Positions 1 to 7,353 of a stretch of DNA of 64,000 nt are shown here, piece after piece (position 1 is the first letter of the stretch; each line of letters opens with the position of its first letter). Location: assembly GCA_016709675.1 (NCBI GenBank), contig JADJMH010000002.1:1-64000 (forward strand), given 5' to 3'. This stretch comes from Candidatus Accumulibacter proximus. GTDB lineage: Bacteria > Pseudomonadota > Gammaproteobacteria > Burkholderiales > Rhodocyclaceae. The notes beneath the pieces are model-generated. The model saw nothing but the letters and a program-made list of their open reading frames with translations, did not search any database and had not been told where the DNA came from. Position numbers and translations under genes: made by a program.

Positions 1-699
1 AACAATCCCAATCACGCCATTCTCGCGAATGCTTCGCTGCTGGCACGATCTGGCAGGATGCGTTGCCGATTCCTCGGGGAGTATGAGCAGCAGGGATCGT
101 TCCTGCTTGCCGGCTTGAACTTCGCGCAGGCGCGGGAATATCCTGCGCTGGCATGAACGACATTGGCCAGAACGGCAAACGCATTCAGAAAATCGTCGAT
201 AACCCGAAGCAACTCGGCAAACAGGACCGTGGGCACATGGACGAGTTCCAGCAGACATCGCTAAAGTGTTGCACGCCGGCAACGCTGCTTGAAACCCCCA
301 GCTCGCAAGCACACCGATCACTTCATCCCGGATCGCCCTCCGAAGCGCCGCCAGCGGTGAGGGGAATGTGCTTAACTGGAACAGGTGTTCATCAACCGTG
401 ATCGTCATCGCCTGGAATCGCTGCCCGATCGCAACCGGTCGGTCAAGGCGTCGGCCAGGCTGGACAGCGCCAGCAGCCGGGTCATTGTCGAGGTCGATCA
501 GGAAAAGGAATTGCCGAGGACGTGATGGCGGCAGGATCGGCGAACCTTCGTCACGACCAAGGCGGAAAGCGGTGGTACCGGGCTGGGGCCTCCAACTCGT
601 CGATCGACCGTCGAAAACACGGTGGCATTGCGCTTCGAGCCGAACAGTGACCCCGGCACGACGGTGAGTATTGATCTGCTGATCGCCATGGATGAATGA
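1..699 (+). pseudogene. Sensor histidine kinase, decayed and cut by the window edge
   Basis: The dimerisation and ATPase halves of a histidine kinase can be read by switching frames. Bases 1-156 give NNPNHAILANASLL, the segment just after the phospho-acceptor His of the H-box (HEINNPxH in relatives). Bases 153 onward give GKRIQKIVDN, and about 382-510 give a degraded N-box (EQVFINRDRHRLESLPDRN). Bases 541-699 give RTFVTTKAESGGTGLG, the G-box, then the usual end PGTTVSIDLLIAM. In-frame stops and at least three frameshifts separate these pieces, so no working kinase is made. The stop at 697-699 is directly followed by the start of a regulator remnant, the normal kinase-regulator order. The 5' part lies outside the window. 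Confidence 0.85.
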
Positions 700-2123
700 A
701 TGAAAGAAAGTCCTTTGCCAGTTCGTTTCGTTTTCCTCGCTGATGACGAGGAGTCGGTCCCGGCATGCCACCGCCGCGGTGCTGCAGTGCCGGTGTGGCC
801 AAGGTGGGAGATGGTGGAGGGCTACTGCCGGGAACTGCCGCCGGCACTGAACGGCAGCCGGCCGGTGCGGCGCTTCTCGATCTCTTCACGCCGCATATCA
901 CCGGCAGCACGCTGTTGCCGACACTGTTCACTCCTACCCGGAAGTGCCGGTGATCGTCACGACTGCAGCGCTTGATGTGGAAACCGCCGTCCGCAGCATG
1001 AAGGAAGGCGCCTTCGACTATCTCGTCAAGCCGGTCGAGGAAGCCGTCTGCGGCCAGCGTTCGCCACGCCCTCGGAGTGCACCCTACTGCGCGCAGATGG
1101 GTGCCAGCTACTATCTTCTTCGACACTGCCGGCAGAACAACGATGCCTTTGCCGGTATCTTGACCCAACAGTCGCAAGATGAGGGCGCTTTCCAGTATCT
1201 CGAAGCGGTTGCCGCTTCCGCCGAACCGGTGCTGATCTCCGGCGAGACCGGCGCCGGCAAGGAAATGTTCGCGCATGACCGCACAAGCTCAGCGGCCTGA
1301 GCGACAGTTCGTGAAAGGTCAATGTCGCCGGCCTTGACGTACACGCTCTTTCCGACACCCTGTTCGGCCACAAGAAAGTGCCTTCACCGGTGCTGACCAG
1401 TCGCGTGCCGGTCTGATCGCCCTAGCCGCCGGCGGGACACGCTGTTCCCGGATGGATCGGCGATTCGGTCGATGGCGTCGTCGGTCCAACTGTTGGCCTG
1501 CTCCAGGAGCATATGTACTTCCTGCTCGATCGATGTCGCTCGCCCGAGCGATGCGCGCGCCGCTTGCGCGACCAACTGCAACCTGTCCCAGATGATGCGT
1601 CAGAACCATTTTCGCTCGGATCTCTTCTTTCGCCTGTCCGTGCATCAGGTTGAAGTGCCGCCGCTGCGCCAGCACAAGGAGGACATCCCGTTGCTGCTGC
1701 AGCACTTCCTTGACGAGGCGGCAGCGGCAATCAACAAGCCCGCTCCAGAGCCATCGAACGAGCTCCTCACGCTGCTTGCCAACTATCATTTCCCCGGCAA
1801 CGTCCGCGAGCTGCGGGCGATGGTCTTCAACGCCATGGCGCTGCATCGCGGGGGGGCGGTGCTGGCCATGGACAGCTTTCGCCAGGCCATCCAGAAGCAG
1901 CAGAAGATGGGCGCCGAGGAGCACGCCGCCGAACCGTCCGACGGCCTGCCGATCCTGATTCCCGGACGCTTTCCCACCCTCGACGAGGTCGAGGAGGCGA
2001 TGGTCAGGGAGGCGCTGAAACGTGCCAAGGGGAACCAGGTGCTGCCGCGACGCTGTTCTCGACTCGTCGCGACCGGCGCTCAACAGGCGCCTGGCGCGGC
2101 GGGCGATACAGCCGGAGTCCTGA
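700..2123 (+). pseudogene. NtrC-type sigma-54 response regulator, decayed
   Basis: All three parts of an NtrC-family activator are present but in different frames. The receiver domain begins near 724 (FVFLADDEES) and ends near 1045 (VETAVRSMKEGAFDYLVKPV). The AAA+ domain starts near 1215 with a Walker A remnant (ISGETGAGKE). It continues around 1591-1860 with NHFRSDLFFRLSVHQV, the R-finger region, and FPGNVRELRAMV. A Fis-type helix-turn-helix can be read at the end (VREALKRAKGNQV, then SSRPALNRRLARRA) to a stop at 2121-2123. The GAFTGA-containing middle (about 1290-1590) is scrambled. Frameshifts and stops make it non-functional. It sits immediately upstream of three sigma-54-type promoters, so it may be the dead local regulator of that cluster; this link is inferred. 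Confidence 0.85.
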
Positions 2124-2162
2124 AGCTGCGCTCCCCCGGTTTGCCAGGTCGCTCGGCCCCCC

Positions 2163-2281
2163 GGTGTTACCTGTCGACATCCCGATCTGCCGTACACGTT
2201 ATACGTAATGCATGGATATAACACGATAAAATGTCTGATGGCACGACGCCTGGGTGAAGAGACGGCCATTCTGTTACACCC
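2163..2281 (+). promoter_or_regulatory. Paired upstream activator sites, unit 1
   Basis: GGTGTTACC lies at 2163-2171 and the inverted form TGTTACACCC at 2272-2281, 109 bp apart. The inner site is 87 bp upstream of the -24 element of the promoter at 2359. The same pair with nearly the same spacing precedes two other units (3551/3661 and 5198/5309). The geometry fits binding sites for a sigma-54 enhancer-binding protein. The protein is not identified. Confidence 0.65.
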
Positions 2282-2358
2282 CCTTGGCGGCTGCCGCCGT
2301 GGCGATGGCGGGCGGCCAGGCGCCTGTTTTCCAGGTCCGGTCCATCGTTTCCCAATTC

Positions 2359-2375
2359 TGGCACGAATGATGCTT
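2359..2375 (+). promoter_or_regulatory. Sigma-54 (-24/-12) promoter, unit 1
   Basis: TGGCACGAATGATGCTT matches the RpoN consensus TGGCAC-N5-TTGCTT with invariant GG and GC twelve bases apart. It should drive the Pit remnant and the PhoU-like gene. Confidence 0.75.
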
Positions 2376-2491
2376 TCTGAATCAGAATCAGACTACAAGT
2401 GACCTAGCGCTTTGGCCGACAGCGATTGCCGGTTGCCTGGGCGCGCCATTGATTCTGACGATCTGGACCGTCGCCATCGACCGCCCACGTG

Positions 2492-2656
2492 GTTGGCACC
2501 TCGATCATGGGCATCGGTTCTTCGGAACGACTGAAGGCTGTGCGCTGGACGAAAGCCAACGACATTTCCATCACCGGGGTCATCACGATTCCGGGCTCGG
2601 CACTGGTTACCATTCAGAGTTTCGCCCTAGTTAATCTCTTTTTCGGAAAGGCTTAA
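2492..2656 (+). pseudogene. C-terminal remnant of a Pit-family phosphate transporter
   Basis: An open frame of 54 codons reads VGTSIMGIGSSERLKAVRW and continues KANDISITGVITIPGSAL to a stop at 2654-2656. This is the conserved tail of PiT-type low-affinity phosphate/metal-phosphate symporters (the WTxANDI motif before the last membrane segment). Full-length family members have some 350-500 residues, so almost the whole transporter is gone. Only about 120 bp separate this tail from the promoter at 2359, which points to an internal deletion. The PhoU-like gene starts 2 bp after its stop, the usual partner order. A short segment upstream (2404-2491) could not be assigned. Confidence 0.75.
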
Positions 2657-2658
2657 AC

Positions 2659-3315
2659 ATGTCGACCGCTAGCACTGCGTTACCCTCTTTTCCTCGCCGG
2701 ATTCTGCGTCGCGTCTTCCCGAATGTGCCGAACTTCTTTGCCCTGCTCGCCGAACAGAGCGCGCAGGTCGGTCTCAGCGCCTCGCTGTTGGTCGACTACA
2801 TGGCCTCCGGCAGCTCGGACATCGCCAAACGGGTCATCGATGCCGAGCACGAGGGAGATCGCCTCAAGGTTCGCAACCTGACGCTGCTCAACGAAGCCTT
2901 CTCGACACCGATCGACCGCGAAGACCTGCACCGGGCGATCATCAACCTCGACGAGATCATCAACAGTTGCAAGACCGTGGTCGCCGAGATGGACGCCAAT
3001 GTACTGGCCTTGACGGCCGACAAGTATTGCCTTGAGATGGCGGTCCACCTGAAGGACGGGGCGGAGGCAGTGGCCGCGGGTTATGGCCGTTTGGGGACCG
3101 ATGCGAAGCTGGGCCGCGCTGATGCCGAGAAGTCGGACAAGGCGGTGCGTAACCTGACGCGATGCCACCGACGCGCCCTCGCAGAGCTATTCAACGATAC
3201 CGATTTCCAGCATATCTTCCGCCGGAAGGAAATCTACAACCAGCTTCTGAGCGCGGGCTCCAGCTTGAACGTCTGCAACAGCACGCTGCTGGACATCGTC
3301 GTCAAGCTCTGCTGA
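2659..3315 (+). CDS. DUF47/PhoU-like protein (Pit accessory)
   Basis: The 218-residue protein belongs to the DUF47 (PhoU-related) family of cytoplasmic all-helical proteins that usually accompany Pit phosphate transporters and modulate them. The N-terminus (RRVFPNVPNFFALLAEQS) and the repeated acidic helix motifs (DAEHEGDRLK; NLDEIINSCK) are typical; the E/DxxxD-type acidic residues bind metals in PhoU relatives. The ATG has a good ribosome site (GGAAAGG, 8 bp upstream). It follows the Pit remnant by 2 bp, so it survives without its transporter and is expected to be read from the sigma-54 promoter at 2359. The length is normal and I see no frameshift. Confidence 0.85.
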   Translation: MSTASTALPSFPRRILRRVFPNVPNFFALLAEQSAQVGLSASLLVDYMASGSSDIAKRVIDAEHEGDRLKVRNLTLLNEAFSTPIDREDLHRAIINLDEIINSCKTVVAEMDANVLALTADKYCLEMAVHLKDGAEAVAAGYGRLGTDAKLGRADAEKSDKAVRNLTRCHRRALAELFNDTDFQHIFRRKEIYNQLLSAGSSLNVCNSTLLDIVVKLC

Positions 3316-3550
3316 AGTCCCCACAAAGCGAATCGAATTCGGGGAGGCGACCGGCAAGGTTCTTCCCCGTTTTCTTGAGACAGTGCTTGTTATTGGCCGT
3401 CAGGCGCGGGGATGGTGACCATGGGAGTCTGCATCGGCTGCCCTGCCAGGCACGGCACGCAGGCGGGGTGGCGCAGGCGGCGGGCGGGGTGAGATGCGCT
3501 TCTGCGGCTGACTGCCGGCAATCATCAGACTGCTGATCATACCGCTCGCA

Positions 3551-3670
3551 GGTGTAACGTTTCTGCGCCGTGCAGCGTCCCGTCAACCGGCCGTAAGACA
3601 CTGTTTCTCAGACGTAATCCGCAGGCGAGACGGGCCCTGGGGGGCAATCCCGATTCGTTTTGTTACACCC
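3551..3670 (+). promoter_or_regulatory. Paired upstream activator sites, unit 2
   Basis: GGTGTAACG at 3551-3559 and TGTTACACCC at 3661-3670 are inverted copies 110 bp apart. The inner site is 85 bp upstream of the -24 element at 3746. They lie in a 554-bp gene-free stretch (3316-3869) in which I see no coding potential. Confidence 0.7.
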
Positions 3671-3745
3671 GCCGCGACCGCCAAAGCACTGCGACGATCG
3701 GCGCTATCCGATTGAATTTAATGAAGTATCCATGGGAAATATACC

Positions 3746-3762
3746 TGGCATGACTTGTGCTT
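3746..3762 (+). promoter_or_regulatory. Sigma-54 promoter, unit 2
   Basis: TGGCATGACTTGTGCTT has the GG/GC pair at RpoN spacing and lies 108 bp upstream of the CYTH-CHAD start. An AT-rich segment (about 3710-3743) sits between the inner activator site and the promoter, where a bending protein such as IHF could act; no clear IHF consensus is visible. Confidence 0.75.
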
Positions 3763-3869
3763 GATGTGAGAATGTAAGGACTCCTCCGACCGATCCTGGA
3801 TCGCCACCAGTCTGGTCAGGGGCATGTTGACGTGACTGGTTTCCAGTCCGATTCTCAGGAGCTTGTCAG

Positions 3870-4923
3870 ATGGGTATTGAAACCGAACTCAACCTTTCGC
3901 CAACGCCTGGAGTTGCCAGCCGGCGGCTGAAGCATCCCTTGCTTGCCGATCGGTTTTCCGCCGTCGCGGAACTGCCGCCCGGGTTGTCGCCGCACCCGGA
4001 AGCTGCCGGCAAGCTTCCATCTGGCCACCGTGTGCGGCTGGACGAATCCCTGCAGCCGGTCAAGGCGCTGCCGATCGAGACAAACGGCGGGATGACGGCT
4101 GTTGCCGGGTTCCGCACCGTTGCGCTGGCCTGTCTCACTCATCTGCAGAGTAACGAGCACGGCCTGTGCGAGAGCGACAACCCGGAGTTCGTGCATCAGG
4201 CGAGGGTGGCGATTCGCCGTCTGCGATCGGCGATCCGCGTCTGGAAGCCGAGCTTGCCACAGGAGTTCGTCGCCAGCTTCGACCCGCTCTGGCAGGCATT
4301 GGCCAGGCAACTCGGTGAGACGCGTAACTGGGATGTTTCTTGCCGAAACCTTGCCGTCCATCCTCCTGGCGTTCCCGGAGGGCGACGAGATTATCCGTCT
4401 GTCGCAGTACGCGCGAAAACGCTGCGTGATCAATCGTGAGGCGGCACGCGTTGCGCTGAAGTCGGTCGACTATTCTCGCCTGCTGCTCGAGTTCGCGGCT
4501 GCCGTACTGGCGCTTCCCGAGGGCAAGGCGCGTCGGCTCGAAGCCTTTGCCCCACGTTGTCTCGACAAACGCGCCGCGCAGGTCGGCCAGCTGGCCGCAG
4601 AGGCTGCGGGCGGCGATGCGCCGGCCCGCCACCGTCTGCGTGTGGCCTACAAGCGGCTACGTTACGCGCTCGAATTCTTCGCGCCGCTCTTTCCCGGCGA
4701 TTCGCTGCGCAACTACCACCAGTCGGCGAGTGGCCTGCAGGAACTGCTCGGCCGCTTGAACGACCTGGCGGTGGCCGGCGAACTGACCGCCGAAGCGCTT
4801 CCCGGCTCGCAGGGGGAAGCCTTGTGCTGTTGGTTGGCAGGGCAGACCGAAAGGCTGCTACCGGAACTCGAAGCCTTGCTGGGCGACTTCCACCTTCAGG
4901 CGGCGCCGTGGCGGACGCAATGA
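3870..4923 (+). pseudogene. CYTH-CHAD polyphosphate-related protein, frameshifted and internally deleted
   Basis: The start MGIETELNLS is the usual first strand of a CYTH (triphosphate tunnel) domain, with AGGAG 8 bp upstream. Only some 40-60 residues of that domain remain, so most of its ExExK/basic core is missing. The CHAD domain follows: its first helix-pair motif HQARVAIRRLRSAI (near 4194) is in the first frame. Near 4335 (RNWDV | FLAETLP) the frame shifts, and the second motif RHRLRVAYKRLRYAL (near 4627) lies in the other frame up to 4923. CHAD domains bind polyphosphate through these conserved His/Arg/Lys rows. One base lost near 4335 would explain the break. A sequencing error could mimic the frameshift but not the CYTH deletion. 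Confidence 0.8.
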
Positions 4924-5016
4924 ATTCTGCCCATGCCAGGCAGGCGAGACGGGTCGGTCTTGCTTTTGTCAGGTGACCGCCTGAGAAGTAGCGACGCTGT
5001 TTGCCACTGCAAGGCT

Positions 5017-5055
5017 CGCCGTTATTCCCGCTGGCGCGGGAATAACGGCGTTTTT
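5017..5055 (+). terminator. Intrinsic terminator after CYTH-CHAD
   Basis: A perfect 15-bp stem (CGCCGTTATTCCCGC / GCGGGAATAACGGCG) with a TGGC loop is followed by TTTTT. It ends the CYTH-CHAD unit 94 bp after its stop. Confidence 0.9.
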
Positions 5056-5197
5056 GCTGCTGCACCAATTCTTCACCGCTGATGTCGGCGCGCGCTTGCC
5101 GCCACTCTGCTGCGGTCGTCTCAACGCGTTTCTTGTTTGCCGGGCGGCTCTGGTTTGCCTCGGTGTGGGCGCGCGCCATACCTCTCGCCGGCATCAT

Positions 5198-5320
5198 GGT
5201 GTAACGCTTCGCGGTCTGACGCCGCTCCTGCACAGGTCGCCTAACCGGCTGTATTCAATGCCGAATTTGATCACCTTCCAGGATTACGGTCGGTATTGAA
5301 GTGCGTTTTGTTGCACCCCC
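5198..5320 (+). promoter_or_regulatory. Paired upstream activator sites, unit 3
   Basis: GGTGTAACG at 5198-5206 and TGTTGCACCCCC at 5309-5320 are inverted copies 111 bp apart. The inner one is 86 bp before the -24 element at 5395. The flank CGTTTTGTT before the inner site matches the unit 2 site. Confidence 0.7.
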
Positions 5321-5394
5321 GCAAGGTCGCTCCTGCGCCTCCTGTTCTCTTCCAGGGCATTGCTTTTATGCGACAAATCGATTTGCTTTAGATG

Positions 5395-5411
5395 TGGCAC
5401 GCTTTGTGCTT
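5395..5411 (+). promoter_or_regulatory. Sigma-54 promoter, unit 3
   Basis: TGGCACGCTTTGTGCTT is a strong match to TGGCAC-N5-TTGCTT. It overlaps the first possible ATG of the next frame (5392), which therefore cannot be the real start of that gene. Confidence 0.8.
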
Positions 5412-5514
5412 GATTGAGTATGCAAGTGCAGAGCGATCGTCCTTGCAGATCGAAGAGCTTCTTGCAGATGACTATTCCACCAGGCCCGATAGAAGTAGAA
5501 GACAGGTGAATGCC

Positions 5515-6270
5515 GTGACAAACATCGCCCTTGCGCAAGTTGTGCGTAGAGTCCGCCCGCCAGTGCGCGCTGCCGAAATGCCTGATTTCTTCGCGATGAT
5601 CAATCGGCAAGCGAAATTGGTGGTGAATCTGTCCCGGATCGTCGGCGAGGTGCTGCAGGGCAGGGAGTCCACCCATTCGCTGTGCCTGCTCGACCTGGAA
5701 CAGCGTCGTGAGGAACTGCAGCGGCGCAATCAGGCGGCCGTCAGTTCGGTGCATGACCGGCATGCCCGACTTGACGAGATTGACTGGACCATGAATGCCC
5801 TGGATCGGTCCGCAGCGGGCCTGTTCCAGATCGCCCGCAGTCTCGATCACCTGCGGTCAACTCGCGATGAGGTGGCCTCGCAGATGATACTGATCATTCA
5901 ACACGCGATCGAGAGCCTGCAGCATGGCTACGCCCAGCTGGCCGACGGCTCGCCGGCTGCCGAGTGCTCTGCTGATGCCGCAATTGGTAGCAAGGACGCC
6001 TTGGGAAGCTATCGTAGCCTGGCTTTTCAGGGGATCGACCAGGGGCAGGAACTGGCGCAATTCACCAGGCGTCCGGAGGCGAGCTCAGGCTCTCCGGGCC
6101 ACGCGCTGTGGCTGTACGAGCTGCATGGCGTTCTCGCCGGCATCGCTCACGAGCTTGCCGACGCAGGAAGCATTCTCAAGGGCTGGTCACGGCAACTCTC
6201 TGCCAGTCTGCTTGACCGGTCTGCCGGAGCAGTCGTGCGCAGTCTGTCACGGCAATTGCTATTTAGTTGA
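5515..6270 (+). CDS. PhoU-like helical protein
   Basis: The frame is open from 5392, but the promoter at 5395-5411 forces a later start. GTG at 5515 (ACAGGTG upstream), or GTG at 5506, gives a protein of about 250 residues. The stretch RRVRPPVRAAEMPDFFAMIN parallels the N-terminus of the DUF47 protein at 2659 (RRVFPNVPNFFALL). Long helices follow, with EIDWTMNALDRSAAGLF and a second PhoU-like half (LHGVLAGIAHELADAG). I infer a cytoplasmic PhoU/DUF47 relative with a role in phosphate or polyphosphate control; similarity is by pattern only. A second such gene follows about 100 bp downstream, probably in the same unit. Sigma-54 control is expected. Confidence 0.65.
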   Translation: MTNIALAQVVRRVRPPVRAAEMPDFFAMINRQAKLVVNLSRIVGEVLQGRESTHSLCLLDLEQRREELQRRNQAAVSSVHDRHARLDEIDWTMNALDRSAAGLFQIARSLDHLRSTRDEVASQMILIIQHAIESLQHGYAQLADGSPAAECSADAAIGSKDALGSYRSLAFQGIDQGQELAQFTRRPEASSGSPGHALWLYELHGVLAGIAHELADAGSILKGWSRQLSASLLDRSAGAVVRSLSRQLLFS

Positions 6271-6372
6271 TATAAGGTATTTATGCGAATTTCAAGAAGC
6301 GCTGGCGGCTTGGGGGAGCGTGCTCCAGGCGGGTCGGGCTCCAGTTTTTTACTTCATGCAGGAGAAGTCATT

Positions 6373-7089
6373 GTGGAAACTCAAGTGCAAGCGGCAGAGA
6401 GGCCCGTAATTTCGCGGTCGATCGAAGGCGATCTCGACAGCTATCTGGATGCAATAGCGGGTGCGACGGCGATTTTCAGGGAAGCGGTCGACGTTTATCT
6501 GCAAACCGGGCCTGACGGGGGATGCTGGCGCCAGGCGAAACGGATCGCAGAGCACATGCGCACGCTCGACGAGCTGCAGCAGAAGCTCGAGACCGGGGTG
6601 CGTCCGGGCTCGGTACTCGGCGATGTAGTTCTGGCGATGGTCGACCCGGCGACCGGCGTCAGCCGTTTGCTCAAGGACATGCGGCGGCAGATCACCGGTT
6701 TCGCCATTGAGTCGGGCTTTTCCGGGCCCGGCCGCAGCGTTCCAGCGTCCCTGGTTCCGGACGTGCAGGAGCTGACCGACGAGGTCTGCGCGGCCGTGGA
6801 TGCGCTGGTCGAGAGCTATCGTCCATCCCTGCTGTGCTGGGAACAACCGTCGTCGTTTGACGGAGAGCGGAGCGTGAGCTGGTACGAGAACCAGTCAGAT
6901 CGTCTGTCGATGCAAGTTCTCAAGAAGCTCTTCGCCGATGACAGCCTGGACCTCAAGTTACAGCTGTCGCTCGCGCAACTCGTCGAAGAGATCGACCGCG
7001 TCGCCGACCAGGCCGAAGGCATTGACCTTGAACTTCGGGCCAGTCGCACAGCAGGCCTGCCCGCGGTTCGCGCAAGAGATTCGCACTGA
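6373..7089 (+). CDS. PhoU-like helical protein, second in unit
   Basis: GTG at 6373 is preferred over an earlier ATG because AGGAG lies 8 bp before it; the 238-residue product begins METQVQAAERPVIS. It is acidic and helical throughout. It ends with a DUF47/PhoU-type helix (LAQLVEEIDRVADQAEGIDL), the same kind of metal-binding acidic row seen in the two genes upstream. No membrane segment or signal peptide is visible. It lies 102 bp after the preceding PhoU-like gene with no terminator between, so it is likely cotranscribed. Together with 2659-3315 it makes three diverged paralogues within 4.5 kb. The exact function is unknown. Confidence 0.6.
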   Translation: METQVQAAERPVISRSIEGDLDSYLDAIAGATAIFREAVDVYLQTGPDGGCWRQAKRIAEHMRTLDELQQKLETGVRPGSVLGDVVLAMVDPATGVSRLLKDMRRQITGFAIESGFSGPGRSVPASLVPDVQELTDEVCAAVDALVESYRPSLLCWEQPSSFDGERSVSWYENQSDRLSMQVLKKLFADDSLDLKLQLSLAQLVEEIDRVADQAEGIDLELRASRTAGLPAVRARDSH

Positions 7090-7285
7090 CTGTTCGCCAG
7101 CCCCGCGCCAGCGGCTCGTCTTGTCCCGCCGCGTTCGCGCGCTGCTTCGCTTCGCTTTCACAGGTCGCCGGGCCGTCACCTGCCCGGCTTCGGCCTTCTC
7201 TTGCAAGAGAAGCCAATCGTCCTGGCGTCGCACACGGCCTGGGTCACGTAGCCGGCCGGGGTCGCTTTTTGCTCGTATCACGGGT

Positions 7286-7317
7286 GCTCGCAGCAGGCCG
7301 ATCGGCCTGCTGCGAGC
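7286..7317 (+). repeat. Perfect 32-bp palindrome
   Basis: GCTCGCAGCAGGCCGA is followed directly by its exact reverse complement. It lies 36 bp upstream of the SulP start, in the 264-bp gap 7090-7353. No T-run follows on either strand, so it is not a standard terminator; it could be an operator or an RNA leader hairpin. Confidence 0.7.
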
Positions 7318-7353
7318 CATTATGCGTTGGACACTGAATGAGGGCAGGGGCCA

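Noticed and set aside
7286..7317. Palindrome as an intrinsic terminator
   Set aside because: No T-run follows on either strand.
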